Of a stretch of DNA of 24,310 nt, positions 14,821 to 22,166 are shown one piece after another. The translations under genes and the position numbers were made by a program. The stretch's first letter is position 1. Each line of letters begins with the position of its first letter. The stretch spans positions 1 to 24,310 of the forward strand of contig UQNI01000024.1 of assembly GCA_900542375.1 (NCBI GenBank), read 5' to 3'. The stretch comes from an uncultured Oscillospiraceae bacterium. Its GTDB lineage: Bacteria > Bacillota > Clostridia > Oscillospirales > Acutalibacteraceae. A model generated the notes under the pieces. That model worked only from the letters and a program-made list of their open reading frames with translations, searched no databases and was not told the DNA's origin.

Positions 14821-15829
14821 AATTGGCTGGTGGAACGATCCAACAATGAGTCAGAAAGTTGACTTAGGGCCAATATCGAGAGAGGAATATGATTTGCTGC
14901 AAAAAGATCCGAAAATTGTTGGTGATAAAATATTAAACCCTGTGGGAGCAACTTTTAGCGGAACTGTTATGAGAGATTACAAACAAGGAAATTCGATAAC
15001 ATATCTGTATGATGTTGGTAGTCCTGATGGGAGCATGATGGATGTAACATTAACTTTTGACTTACTATACACCGTAACATTTAAAGATTGGGACGGAACA
15101 GAACTGAAAACAGAGCAGACAGCATATAACACAGCAGCGACAGCCCCGGCAGCCCCGACAAGAGAAGGCTATCGCTTCACAGGCTGGGACAAAACCTTTG
15201 ATGTCATTACAGGTGATACAGAAATTACAGCGCAATACATAAAAACTTGGACAGTCACTTTTAAAGATGAAGACGGAACCGTGTTAAAGACAGAAATTGT
15301 AGACGAGGGAACAGGAGCAACTGCACCGACAGAGCCTGCAAAAGAAGGGCATACCTTTGCAGGCTGGAATGCTGCTTTTGATAATGTAACAGAAGATACA
15401 GTAGTAACAGCGACATATACAGTAAATCAATATACAGTAACGTTCAAAGATTGGGACGGAAGCGTGCTGAAAACAGAGCAGGTAACATATAACACAGGAG
15501 CAAGCGCGCCAACAGAACCAAACAGAGAAGGTTACCGCTTCACAGGTTGGGATGTATCATTTGAAAATATTATGGGAGACACCATAGTAACAGCACAATA
15601 TGAGAAAGAAGAATCTATCGTACCACCAACAGAACCGGAGCAGCCACAAGCACCGGGACAAGGCGGAGAGATGAACAACACAGAAATAAAAACACAAACA
15701 GGCGCCAATTTGGAAGCAGCCAAAACAGGGGATGATTTTATTGTAGAACCACTATTGGTAACAGGAGGTATTTCCTCTATTGCAGCTGCTATCGCTTTCT
15801 TCTTTCGCAAAAAGAAAAAATCTGAATAA
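14123..15829 (+). CDS. LRR and InlB-repeat part of the frameshifted surface protein, with a sorting-type C-terminus
   Basis: 568 codons in the -1 frame relative to the N-terminal part, with no ribosome binding site of its own at 14123, so it is not an independent gene. It has about eleven leucine-rich repeats of 21-22 residues with the consensus DVSNNTxLxxLxxxxNQLSxI. Three InlB B-type repeats of about 60 residues follow (starting at 15068, 15248 and 15431), each of the form YTVTFKDWDGxxLKTExV...REGYRFTGWD. Then come a Pro/Glu linker and a C-terminus with AAKTGDD, a hydrophobic stretch and FFFRKKKKSE. The protein resembles internalin-type adhesins displayed on the wall. The sorting motif is degenerate. 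Restoring one base near 14121-14124 would join both parts. Confidence 0.85.
   Translation: MNLGVNSIRAIDVSKCTELIELHLHDNQLSTLDVSNNTKLEQLSCNENQLSEIDVSNNTALKLLATGGNPLGAIDVSNNTELIELHCYRNQLSALDISNNTKLEWLNAFKNQFSAIDVSNNTALTYLSVDDNPISLGTIDVSNNTELTILGLSNCLLSELDLTHNTKLTNLAVCYNRLSELDLSNNTALKLLNCTDNRLRALDLSNHPALETLVIHDNQLLSLDLTNNPNIRQIGWWNDPTMSQKVDLGPISREEYDLLQKDPKIVGDKILNPVGATFSGTVMRDYKQGNSITYLYDVGSPDGSMMDVTLTFDLLYTVTFKDWDGTELKTEQTAYNTAATAPAAPTREGYRFTGWDKTFDVITGDTEITAQYIKTWTVTFKDEDGTVLKTEIVDEGTGATAPTEPAKEGHTFAGWNAAFDNVTEDTVVTATYTVNQYTVTFKDWDGSVLKTEQVTYNTGASAPTEPNREGYRFTGWDVSFENIMGDTIVTAQYEKEESIVPPTEPEQPQAPGQGGEMNNTEIKTQTGANLEAAKTGDDFIVEPLLVTGGISSIAAAIAFFFRKKKKSE
15068..15604 (+). repeat. Three InlB B-type (Flg_new) repeats of 180-183 bp
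   Basis: Copies start at 15068, 15248 and 15431. Copies 1 and 3 are closest, sharing TFKDWDG, KTEQ and EGYRFTGWD; copy 2 reads TFKDEDG and EGHTFAGWN. These are small beta-rich modules common in bacterial surface proteins. Confidence 0.8.
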
Positions 15830-15841
15830 TATAAAATAATA

Positions 15842-15873
15842 AAAGCAGGTTTGTATATATACAAACCTGCTTT
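15842..15873. terminator. Terminator after the LRR surface protein gene
   Basis: AAAGCAGGTTTGTATA at 15842-15857 is followed directly by its exact complement to 15873, giving a stem of about 14 bp with a 4-nt loop. Flanking A and T tracts are short. It separates the LRR gene from the convergent metallo-hydrolase gene. Confidence 0.75.
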
Positions 15874-15997
15874 GATTTCATTTGTGATAAATTCCATATG
15901 ATATTGTAATTCACCAAGTTACATTTTTTGTTTAGAAAATCATAAGTCAGTATGATATTATACAGCATGTACATTTTAAGAATGGTATCAATTGAAA

Positions 15998-16798
15998 TCA
16001 TAACTCAATTTCTTCTAGGTCATCAGGTATATAAAGATTACCCTGATAATATTGTTTTCCTTCTGCTGTATAAAGCTCTTTTCGATTTTTTATATTTTTA
16101 TCTTCCGTATGATATAACAGCAAATTTTTTACATTCATTTTATTTGCCAATTCGCAGGCGTCTTTCACGGTAGAGTGATGTTTTTGATAAGGCGAAAATA
16201 TATCTGCCTGTGAGTATAAGCAGAATGCTTCATGTAAAAGCCATTTACTGTTTTCCACGTATTGACGTTCACTTTCATGATACGGTTCATCTCCACAACA
16301 CGTTAATTTTTCTCCATGGTCTAACTCAATACAAAAGCCAAATTGTTTTGCTTTTGTTGAGTGTATATCAAAAAATGTTATTTTTCTGTTTAAAATCATG
16401 CGCTCTTCTTTGTCTGTCACAGTAATCAAATGCAGTCTGTTACCTATAAAACGTGTTTCCTGTTTATCCAGCAATATTTCTGCCATATCTGTTAGAAGGG
16501 ATATTACTTCTTCATGTGCGTAAATATTAGCTTCTCCCGTATAGTTGCCACGATTCATATTTTGACATATCATACGCAACATCCAAATAATTCCTAATAA
16601 GTGGTCAATGTGTTTATGTGTAACAAATATATCTTTTACTTGTGTCCATGGAATTCCGGCTTGCTTCAGTTGACGCAAAAGTGTATTTCCTCCACCGCCG
16701 TCAACCAAAAAATAATTGCTATTCTCACTTAGTATAAAACAGGTGTTGTAACATTCTGTCACTACGGCATTTCCTGTTCCTAACATTATAATTTCCAT
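15998..16798 (-). CDS. Metallo-beta-lactamase-fold hydrolase, RNase Z-like
   Basis: 266 residues. The zinc motif HxHxDH is present as T-HKHIDH with His61, His63, Asp65 and His66. 'MLGTGNAVVTECYNTCFIL' is a typical RNase Z-type start, and later ligand regions include 'CCGDEPYHES' near residue 167, 'LLHEAFC' near 186 and 'LLLYHTED' near 227. 'HHSTVKDACELA' matches the RNase Z motif H-S-T-x-x-x-A-A. It is shorter than canonical RNase Z (about 305 residues), and the flexible-arm exosite that binds tRNA is not evident, so the substrate may not be pre-tRNA. It probably acts in the cytoplasm. It is a single gene on the minus strand; the best ribosome binding site (AAGGAG) is about 13 bases ahead of the ATG, a little far. 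Confidence 0.85.
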   Translation of the reverse strand: MEIIMLGTGNAVVTECYNTCFILSENSNYFLVDGGGGNTLLRQLKQAGIPWTQVKDIFVTHKHIDHLLGIIWMLRMICQNMNRGNYTGEANIYAHEEVISLLTDMAEILLDKQETRFIGNRLHLITVTDKEERMILNRKITFFDIHSTKAKQFGFCIELDHGEKLTCCGDEPYHESERQYVENSKWLLHEAFCLYSQADIFSPYQKHHSTVKDACELANKMNVKNLLLYHTEDKNIKNRKELYTAEGKQYYQGNLYIPDDLEEIEL

Positions 16799-16968
16799 AC
16801 TTTATAAGAACTCCTTAATACGAAACTAAAATACATTTTTATATTATCACAGCTTTTCTTTGGTGTCATCTTTTTTATAGCTTGTTCATAAAGGTTATCA
16901 TTATTAGATATTATATATTTTTATGCTTAAATTGGGGGAATACTATTTTTAGTAAAATAAAGATAAAT

Positions 16969-17020
16969 GTTTTAGCATTTAAAAGTTAAAAATTGCAACG
17001 CAAATTTTTCTATGCTATAA
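16969..17020 (+). repeat. 52-bp direct repeat, copy 1, containing a promoter and a palindrome
   Basis: It matches the copy at 17098-17149 in 47 of 52 positions without gaps. It contains TTGCAA (16993-16998) and TATAAC (17016-17021) with a 17-bp spacer, and TTGC-AAC-GCAA across the -35 region. Confidence 0.8.
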
Positions 17021-17047
17021 CAGCCTAGCAACAGCAGCAAAACAAAC

Positions 17048-17080
17048 ATTGAAAGGAACGTCTTTCAATATTTAAAATTT
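17048..17080 (+). terminator. Hairpin between the two promoter repeats, possible attenuator
   Basis: ATTGAAAG at 17048-17055 pairs with CTTTCAAT at 17062-17069 around GAACGT, followed by the AT-rich tail ATTTAAAATTTT. The T run is interrupted, so termination may be weak or conditional. A transcript from the upstream promoter would be about 50 nt long if it stopped here. Confidence 0.45.
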
Positions 17081-17097
17081 TGACTGTTGGCAAGAAC

Positions 17098-17149
17098 GTT
17101 TTAGCTTTTTATAGTTAAAAATTGCATCGCAATTTTTTCTATGCTATAA
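17098..17149 (+). repeat. 52-bp direct repeat, copy 2, next to the isomerase gene
   Basis: This is the second copy, 129 bp downstream of the first. It ends 29 bp before the start codon at 17179. Differences from copy 1 are five A/T exchanges, none in the conserved TTGC-N3-GCAA core arms or in the TATGCTATAA block. Confidence 0.8.
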
Positions 17150-17150
17150 T
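17122..17150 (+). promoter_or_regulatory. Promoter of the isomerase-like gene, overlapped by an operator-like palindrome
   Basis: TTGCAT at 17122-17127 and TATAAT at 17145-17150 are spaced by 17 bp, with an extended -10 (TATGCTATAAT). The -35 box lies inside the palindrome AAAAATTGC-ATC-GCAATTTTT (17117-17137). A regulator binding there would cover the -35 region. Confidence 0.7.
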
Positions 17151-17178
17151 TACAGCAATCAAACAGGGAGGAACAATT

Positions 17179-17979
17179 ATGAAGTGTGGCATTTCTACAT
17201 CTTGCCTGTATCCAATGGAAACAAAAGAATCACTTCAAACCTTAACTGATATGGGATTTCAAGAGTTTGAAGTTTTTTTTAATACATTTCGTGAAATACA
17301 ATCTTCTTACACATTGGAGATGCGAAAACGCTTGGATGATTACGGTGCTGTTATGCGTTCGATACATCCCTTTACATCAGGATTTGAATCTGCTTTAATT
17401 TTTACAAATTATCGTACGCGTTTTTTGGATGGTTTGGAATTTTATAAGCAGTATTTTGAAGCAGCTAATATATTAGGTGCTTCAATACTGGTTCTGCATG
17501 GACAAAATAATTGCGGCAGATATGGCGGAATTGAGGAAAAGGATTATTTAGAAAAATATCTGGCGTTGTATGAACTGGGGCAGCAGTTTGGAATTACAGT
17601 AGCGCAGGAAAACGTAAATGGATTTCGCAGTGCCAATCCTTCTTTTATTCGTCGTATGAGAGAACAATTACAAAATTGCTGTGCATTTGTGTTTGATGTA
17701 AAGCAAGCAGTACGTGCCGGATTCGACCCTTATGACATGTGTGATGCTATGGGAAAAAATTTAATTCACGTGCATATCAACGATAATGCACCTTCACAGG
17801 ATTGTTTGCTGCCGGGAAACGGAACGATGGATTATCCTCGTTTATTAAGGCAATTAAAGCAACAGGATTATCACGGCTCTTTTATTATTGAAGTGTATCG
17901 TAGAAATTTTGAGAAATTGGAAGAACTTAACAGTTCTGCAATGTATTTAAATGAAAAATTATCCAAATATTTTGGATAA
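17179..17979 (+). CDS. Sugar phosphate isomerase/epimerase-type TIM-barrel protein
   Basis: 266 residues of the xylose isomerase-like/AP endonuclease 2 superfamily (COG1082). The start is the ATG at 17179 with GGGAGGA seven bases ahead; the longer frame from 17122 runs through the promoter. Metal-binding positions of the barrel are visible: Glu in 'VAQENVNGF', Asp in 'FVFDVKQAVRAG', His in 'LIHVHINDN', and Glu in 'FIIEVYRRN'. 'VLHGQNN' is a further barrel histidine loop. Members convert keto and aldo sugars or cyclitols, such as inosose or tagatose derivatives; the substrate cannot be named here. No sugar transporter or kinase lies nearby. Two near-identical promoter repeats upstream point to regulated expression. 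nrdR follows 70 bp downstream with its own promoter. Confidence 0.85.
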   Translation: MKCGISTSCLYPMETKESLQTLTDMGFQEFEVFFNTFREIQSSYTLEMRKRLDDYGAVMRSIHPFTSGFESALIFTNYRTRFLDGLEFYKQYFEAANILGASILVLHGQNNCGRYGGIEEKDYLEKYLALYELGQQFGITVAQENVNGFRSANPSFIRRMREQLQNCCAFVFDVKQAVRAGFDPYDMCDAMGKNLIHVHINDNAPSQDCLLPGNGTMDYPRLLRQLKQQDYHGSFIIEVYRRNFEKLEELNSSAMYLNEKLSKYFG

Positions 17980-17984
17980 ACAGG

Positions 17985-18014
17985 TTGAAGTTTATAGATT
18001 TTATATGATATAAT
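17985..18014 (+). promoter_or_regulatory. Promoter of nrdR
   Basis: TTGAAG at 17985-17990 and a consensus TATAAT at 18009-18014 are separated by 18 bp, about 35 bp ahead of the nrdR start codon. Confidence 0.65.
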
Positions 18015-18049
18015 CTTAAAATAGTAATCAACATGTGGAGGGCTGTTTT

Positions 18050-18505
18050 ATGAAATGTCCGTTTTGTTTTTATGAGGAAAGCAAAGTTATTGATTCCCGT
18101 CCAACAGATGAGGGAGAAAGAATCAGACGGCGCAGAGAATGCTTAAAGTGCGGAAAACGTTTTACAACGTATGAGATAATTGAAACAGTACCTGTCATTG
18201 TGATAAAAAGGGATAAGTCTCGCCAGGTATTTGACAGAAGTAAAATTCTAAGCGGCTTGCTTCGTGCCTGTGAAAAACGTCCCGTATCCATTGAAACATT
18301 AGAAAAAATTGTGGACGAAATGGAGTTTACATTACAAAACTCGCCTGATAGAGAAGTTCCGTCGGAACGAATTGGTGAATTGGCAATGGAAAAATTAAAA
18401 GATATTGACGAAGTTGCATATGTTCGTTTTGCATCTGTTTATCGTCAATTCCAAGATATACAAACCTTTATGGATGAACTGAAATCTATGATGAAAACGA
18501 AATAA
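18050..18505 (+). CDS. nrdR: Transcriptional repressor NrdR
   Basis: 151 residues, the standard length. The N-terminal zinc ribbon has Cys3/Cys6 (CPFC) and Cys31/Cys34 (CLKC) around 'VIDSRPTDEGERIRRRREC'. An ATP-cone domain follows from about residue 46 ('PVIVIKRDKSRQVFDRSKIL'). NrdR senses ATP/dATP and represses ribonucleotide reductase operons. The start is the ATG at 18050, preceded by GGAGGG; the in-frame GTG at 18035 overlaps that ribosome binding site. No ribonucleotide reductase gene lies in this window. Confidence 0.97.
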   Translation: MKCPFCFYEESKVIDSRPTDEGERIRRRRECLKCGKRFTTYEIIETVPVIVIKRDKSRQVFDRSKILSGLLRACEKRPVSIETLEKIVDEMEFTLQNSPDREVPSERIGELAMEKLKDIDEVAYVRFASVYRQFQDIQTFMDELKSMMKTK

Positions 18506-18515
18506 ATTCAGGTAT

Positions 18516-18553
18516 AAAAAACAGAGCCATGTACATGCATGGCTCTGTTTTTT
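18516..18553. terminator. Bidirectional terminator between nrdR and coaX
   Basis: CAGAGCCATG (18522-18531) pairs with CATGGCTCTG (18538-18547), with six A on the left and six T on the right. It serves both convergent genes and overlaps the coaX stop codon. Confidence 0.9.
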
Positions 18554-19331
18554 ATTGGTTTAAATGATTCTTTCGATATAGTGACAGTAAACCTTTTAAC
18601 ATTAATTTATCATCGTAAATAATGGAATGATTGCAATGTTTTACAATCATTCCGGCCAATCCTCCTGTTGCCAGTAAAGTTGGCATTTCACCCAAATCGG
18701 CGGCAATACGGTCTATAATACCGTCTATCATTGCTGCGGTTCCAAATATAATACCGCTTTGCATACAATGAGTTGTATTTTTTCCAATGATTTGTGGGGG
18801 AGCATCTAAGCTGATATGAGGCAATTGTGACGCTTGATTTGACAGCGCCTCTAAGGAAAGTCCTACGCCCGGAATAATCATACCGCCGGCATAGTTCCCT
18901 TGTTTATCAATGACAGAGACTGTGGTAGCTGTTCCCATGTCAAATATTACAATAGGGGTAGGGTATGATTCCAATGCTGTGACAGCATTTACAATCAAAT
19001 CTTTTCCCAATTGGTCAGGATTATCTATGGTTATGGATAAATCAGTTTTGATTTGATTGCTCACCATAATCGGTTCTTTTCCGATTAGCAGTGCAACAGC
19101 AGACAAAATGGTCTGTGACAAATTTGGTACTACCGAAGATATAATGCTTCCCGTTATACTGGATAACGCAACATGCCGTATTGCAAGGACGTCTTGAATC
19201 AATACAGCATATTCGTCAACCGTTTTGGTATGGTCAGATGAGATACGGGAAGTAAAGACAATTTCCTCTGTTTTTGTATCAATAATTCCCAACACAATAT
19301 TTGTGTTTCCAATATCCAATGCAAAAATCAT
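18552..19331 (-). CDS. coaX: Type III pantothenate kinase
   Basis: 259 residues, normal for CoaX, which phosphorylates pantothenate in the first step of CoA synthesis and, unlike CoaA, is insensitive to CoA feedback. Motifs of the ASKHA fold are present: 'LDIGNTNIVLGI' at the N-terminus (phosphate 1), 'FDMGTATTVSVID' near residue 130 (phosphate 2), 'GGMIIPGVGLSLEALSNQAS' near 150, and 'LLATGGLAGMI' near 225 (adenosine loop). AAGGGA precedes the ATG. It lies 16 bp downstream of the ECF S-component gene on the same strand, and the two probably form an operon for uptake and phosphorylation of pantothenate. Confidence 0.96.
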   Translation of the reverse strand: MIFALDIGNTNIVLGIIDTKTEEIVFTSRISSDHTKTVDEYAVLIQDVLAIRHVALSSITGSIISSVVPNLSQTILSAVALLIGKEPIMVSNQIKTDLSITIDNPDQLGKDLIVNAVTALESYPTPIVIFDMGTATTVSVIDKQGNYAGGMIIPGVGLSLEALSNQASQLPHISLDAPPQIIGKNTTHCMQSGIIFGTAAMIDGIIDRIAADLGEMPTLLATGGLAGMIVKHCNHSIIYDDKLMLKGLLSLYRKNHLNQ

Positions 19332-19347
19332 AACAATCCCTTTTCTT

Positions 19348-19992
19348 CTATTGTTTTTGACTTCGTTTTAGTTTTAATAATACTTTTGCAATCACACACG
19401 TAATAATGCCTGCAATCACTGCTTCCGCAACCCCGTTGGTACCTACAACAAACATAATGGTACCCAGCAGAGCATCAGAAGCTATATTGTTTGCAGCGGC
19501 ATAACTGTCGCCAAACATCAGGCCAATAAGTCCCATAACCAATATAGTGTTTACCATGGAGCCGCAAACGCCTGCTACTGCAAGTGAGACAAATTCAGCT
19601 TTACTGTTGTGCTTCATTAATTTTTGTAAACCAGCATATACAAAATAGGGGACAATTCCCACCAAAATACGTGGAACAAAGCAAATAATTAAGCTGAGCC
19701 AACTTCCGTGTTCTTGTCCCGGCAACGGATAAAACGGTGTAAAAACAAATGAAGTTAATGCGGGACTGACTGTATTGGTAATTAAGCTGCAAATACCGAA
19801 AAGTGCACCTAATATGGCGCCTTTTTTAGGTCCAAGCACAATAGAACCGATAATAACCGGAATATGGACGATAGTGGCTTTGATTACCACCAAAGGAATA
19901 AAACCCAATGGGGTGAAGCCTAATACCAACACGATGGCCGCGAATAATGCCAATAGCACAAGATCGCGGTACTTTACATTTAATTTATTCAA
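19348..19992 (-). CDS. ECF transporter S component, probably for pantothenate (PanT-like)
   Basis: 214 residues with about six membrane segments: 'LVLLALFAAIVLVLGFTPLG', 'IPVIIGSIVLGPKKGAILGA', 'LGALFGICSLITNTVSP', 'ILVGIVPYFVYAGL', 'VCGSMVNTILVMGLIGLMFG' and 'VAEAVIAGIITCVIAKVLL'. This pattern fits substrate-binding S components of energy-coupling factor importers (PF12822 type), which use a shared EcfA/A'/T module encoded elsewhere. Being 16 bp upstream of coaX makes pantothenate the likely vitamin. The start is placed at TTG 19992 because AGGAGG lies seven bases upstream. The longer frame to 20202 would add about 70 residues that cross the promoter, so it is rejected. Confidence 0.88.
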   Translation of the reverse strand: MNKLNVKYRDLVLLALFAAIVLVLGFTPLGFIPLVVIKATIVHIPVIIGSIVLGPKKGAILGALFGICSLITNTVSPALTSFVFTPFYPLPGQEHGSWLSLIICFVPRILVGIVPYFVYAGLQKLMKHNSKAEFVSLAVAGVCGSMVNTILVMGLIGLMFGDSYAAANNIASDALLGTIMFVVGTNGVAEAVIAGIITCVIAKVLLKLKRSQKQ

Positions 19993-20043
19993 TTTACATT
20001 CCTCCTGCTGCTGCTCACAAGGATGCAGCGCAAATTCCTTTTT

Positions 20044-20072
20044 ATTATACTGAACAAATATATAAAATGCAA
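20044..20072 (-). promoter_or_regulatory. Promoter of the panT-like/coaX operon
   Basis: On the minus strand, TTGCAT (complement of 20067-20072) and a consensus TATAAT (complement of 20044-20049) are 17 bp apart, about 50 bp ahead of the TTG start. Confidence 0.75.
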
Positions 20073-20111
20073 TAAAAATGACAGAGTTATTTTTATGTTT
20101 ACTCTTATTCG

Positions 20112-20128
20112 TGTGAATTAGATTCACA
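20112..20128. promoter_or_regulatory. Palindrome in the panT/coaBC divergent region
   Basis: TGTGAAT-TAG-ATTCACA is a perfect 7-bp inverted repeat, 40 bp upstream of the panT-like -35 box and about 285 bp before the coaBC promoter. It looks like an operator. It resembles the TGTGA-N6-TCACA site of the CRP family but has 7 bp in the centre. The rest of 20129-20405 is AT-rich and I see no gene in it. Confidence 0.4.
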
Positions 20129-20411
20129 ATCAGCTTTTTGTTATGTTGCTTCATAAATACGATATATATTGTTACCACATATTTTAGTACGATTTTATAC
20201 ACTTACACATTGTATTTTCTATTAGAAATATGGGAGATATCTTATATAGCATAGTTATTTGATATCACTGAAATAATCATAGCTTTAGGTTTATGGCACA
20301 ATAAATGTTACTGTCTGTAAAAGTGATAATATAACTTTTTTCGAAATAGAATATTGAAATTGTGATGATTGATATAAAAGGTCGTAAAATGTGTTCTTTT
20401 GGTAATTTTAC

Positions 20412-20440
20412 TTTTAAAACTATAAAAAGTTTGGTATACT
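20412..20440 (+). promoter_or_regulatory. Promoter of coaBC
   Basis: TATACT at 20435-20440 preceded by TGG is a good extended -10 box. The -35 region at the right distance (TTTTAA at 20412-20417, 17 bp spacer) is weak. Confidence 0.5.
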
Positions 20441-20470
20441 AAGTAAAATGATTGGAAAGGTATGAACGGT

Positions 20471-21664
20471 ATGTTGAAAAACAAAACAGTCTTGCTTTGC
20501 ATTTCGGGAGGAATTGCTGCTTATAAAATGGCACATGTTGCAAGTGCGCTAAAAAAGCAGCACTGTAATGTCCATGTCATTATGACCGAAAATGCAACCA
20601 ATTTCATTACTCCTATTACGTTTGAGGAACTAACAGGGAATAAATGTGTAGTTCATACTTTTGATAGAAATTTTCAGCATAATGTGGAGCATGTGGCATT
20701 GGCGAAACAGGCGGATATCTGCTTGATTGCTCCGGCAACCGCCAATGTAATTGCAAAGTTGGCACACGGACTTGCAGACGATATGTTAACCACTACAGTT
20801 TTGGCATGCAGATGTCCTAAGATTGTGGCTCCTGCTATGAATACGGCTATGTATGAAAATCCGATTACACAAGATAATATAGAAACATTGCAGTCTTACG
20901 GTTTTACCGTCATTCCTCCTGCCGAAGGATATTTAGCCTGCGGAGATGTTGGAGCCGGTAAATTACCGGAACCGGATGTTCTATTGGAATATATTTATCA
21001 AGAAATTGCCTTTCAGAAAGATATGAAAGGACTTCGTGTGCTGGTGACAGCAGGCCCTACGCAGGAAGCCATTGACCCGGTACGATATATTACCAATCAT
21101 TCTACAGGAAAAATGGGGTACGCCATTGCCAAAGTTGCTGCACGTCGAGGTGCACATGTAACTCTGGTAACAGGAAAAACACATTTACAGCCTCCTATGT
21201 TTGTAGATGTTGTTCCTGTTATTAGTGCGGATGACATGTTTCAAGCAGTGGTCAGCCGCCATTTAGAGCAGGATATTATCATTAAGGCTGCAGCAGTTGC
21301 TGACTATAAGCCTGCGACATGTCATAAACAAAAAGTAAAAAAGAGTACGGAAGATATGACGCTTTCTTTAACACGTACGCAGGATATTTTGGCATATTTG
21401 GGTTCTCATCGAAAAGAAGGACAATTTTTGTGCGGCTTTTCTATGGAAACGGAACGTATGCTGGAGTATGCACATGGAAAATTGGAAAGAAAATTAATTG
21501 ATATGATTGTAGCCAATAATGTGACAGAGGCAGGTGCCGGATTTGGAACGGCAACCAATATTGTAACATTAGTCACCAAAGCAGAAGAACAGGCTTTACC
21601 TTTACAAAGCAAAGAAGAAGTTGCAGCCAACTTATTGGATGCGATTATGAAGGCAAGAGCATAA
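20471..21664 (+). CDS. coaBC: Bifunctional phosphopantothenoylcysteine decarboxylase/phosphopantothenate-cysteine ligase
   Basis: 397 residues from the ATG at 20471, chosen because GGAAAGG lies ten bases upstream; the ATG at 20462 directly abuts that site. The N-terminal CoaC half shows the flavoprotein motif 'SGGIAAYK', the active-site histidine in 'EHVALAKQADI', the substrate loop 'PAMNTAMYENP' and the catalytic cysteine in 'ACGDVGAGKLPEPD'. The CoaB half starts near residue 185 with 'VLVTAGPTQEAIDPVRYITN' and 'HSTGKMGYAIA', with 'AAAVADYKP' further on. It makes 4'-phosphopantetheine from the product of CoaX, CTP and cysteine. The gene is divergent from the panT-like/coaX pair, so three pantothenate/CoA genes cluster here. 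Confidence 0.96.
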   Translation: MLKNKTVLLCISGGIAAYKMAHVASALKKQHCNVHVIMTENATNFITPITFEELTGNKCVVHTFDRNFQHNVEHVALAKQADICLIAPATANVIAKLAHGLADDMLTTTVLACRCPKIVAPAMNTAMYENPITQDNIETLQSYGFTVIPPAEGYLACGDVGAGKLPEPDVLLEYIYQEIAFQKDMKGLRVLVTAGPTQEAIDPVRYITNHSTGKMGYAIAKVAARRGAHVTLVTGKTHLQPPMFVDVVPVISADDMFQAVVSRHLEQDIIIKAAAVADYKPATCHKQKVKKSTEDMTLSLTRTQDILAYLGSHRKEGQFLCGFSMETERMLEYAHGKLERKLIDMIVANNVTEAGAGFGTATNIVTLVTKAEEQALPLQSKEEVAANLLDAIMKARA

Positions 21665-21697
21665 GATTTCGTAAAATAAAAATGATGTAGCAATAAG

Positions 21698-21745
21698 AAG
21701 CCCTTTCCCTTTGATACAGTATTCCGTATCGTGGGAAAGGGCTTT
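21698..21745. terminator. Terminator between coaBC and the DUF4363 gene
   Basis: AAGCCCTTTCCC (21698-21709) pairs with GGGAAAGGGCTT (21733-21744). An inner stem GATAC/GTATC makes a long rod. Three T follow on the right. It is probably used from both convergent sides. Confidence 0.8.
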
Positions 21746-21785
21746 GTTATTTCAACAGAGTGTTTGGGTAACTCCGATGAAAGCG

Positions 21786-22166
21786 TTATAAGATATTTTG
21801 TATATAGGGTAGTTCTGCTTCATTTAAATGTTGAACCATCTCAATAATACGGTTACATTCTGCCTGAATATCCGCTTCTTCTCCTAATTCTATAAAAGCC
21901 GGTAACGCTGCTAAGGAGCGGTCAATTTCTTCCAACTGCATATGAGACATGAATGTACACAACACCGCATGGTGATTTTGCCATTTTTCTTCTGCCTGTC
22001 TGCTGAGTGTAAGCGCTGTATCTTTATCATCTTGCAGAGAAGTATCGGCAATTTGTTCAATATCTTGTGTGATAGAATTCGTAATGGATTGGGTGGAAAT
22101 GACTGCTAAAGTACATATTGTAATTAAGACTGCCAGTAGTCCTGCAGCGGCCCAAAGTCTGTTCAT
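21786..22166 (-). CDS. DUF4363 family protein, partner of the DUF421 protein
   Basis: 126 residues. One N-terminal membrane helix (WAAAGLLAVLITICTLAVIS) is followed by a helical, charged outer domain with the stretch 'EEKWQNHHAVLCTFMSHMQL' (near residues 60-79), typical of DUF4363. The ATG overlaps the end of the DUF421 gene by 4 bp (ATGA), so translation is coupled. The two families occur together in many spore-forming Firmicutes. Function is unknown; a joint membrane complex is a reasonable guess. Confidence 0.8.
   Translation of the reverse strand: MNRLWAAAGLLAVLITICTLAVISTQSITNSITQDIEQIADTSLQDDKDTALTLSRQAEEKWQNHHAVLCTFMSHMQLEEIDRSLAALPAFIELGEEADIQAECNRIIEMVQHLNEAELPYIQNIL

Noticed and set aside
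14123..15604. CRISPR-like or satellite array
   Set aside because: The 63-bp and 180-bp periodicities are in frame and encode leucine-rich and InlB-type protein repeats.
17122..17178. Longer N-terminus of the isomerase-like protein, starting at TTG 17122
   Set aside because: This stretch contains the promoter -35 and -10 boxes and the palindrome, and the ATG at 17179 has a strong ribosome binding site.
19993..20202. Extended N-terminus of the PanT-like protein or a separate small gene
   Set aside because: The region contains the operon promoter and an operator-like palindrome; the TTG at 19992 follows AGGAGG and gives the normal length for an S component.
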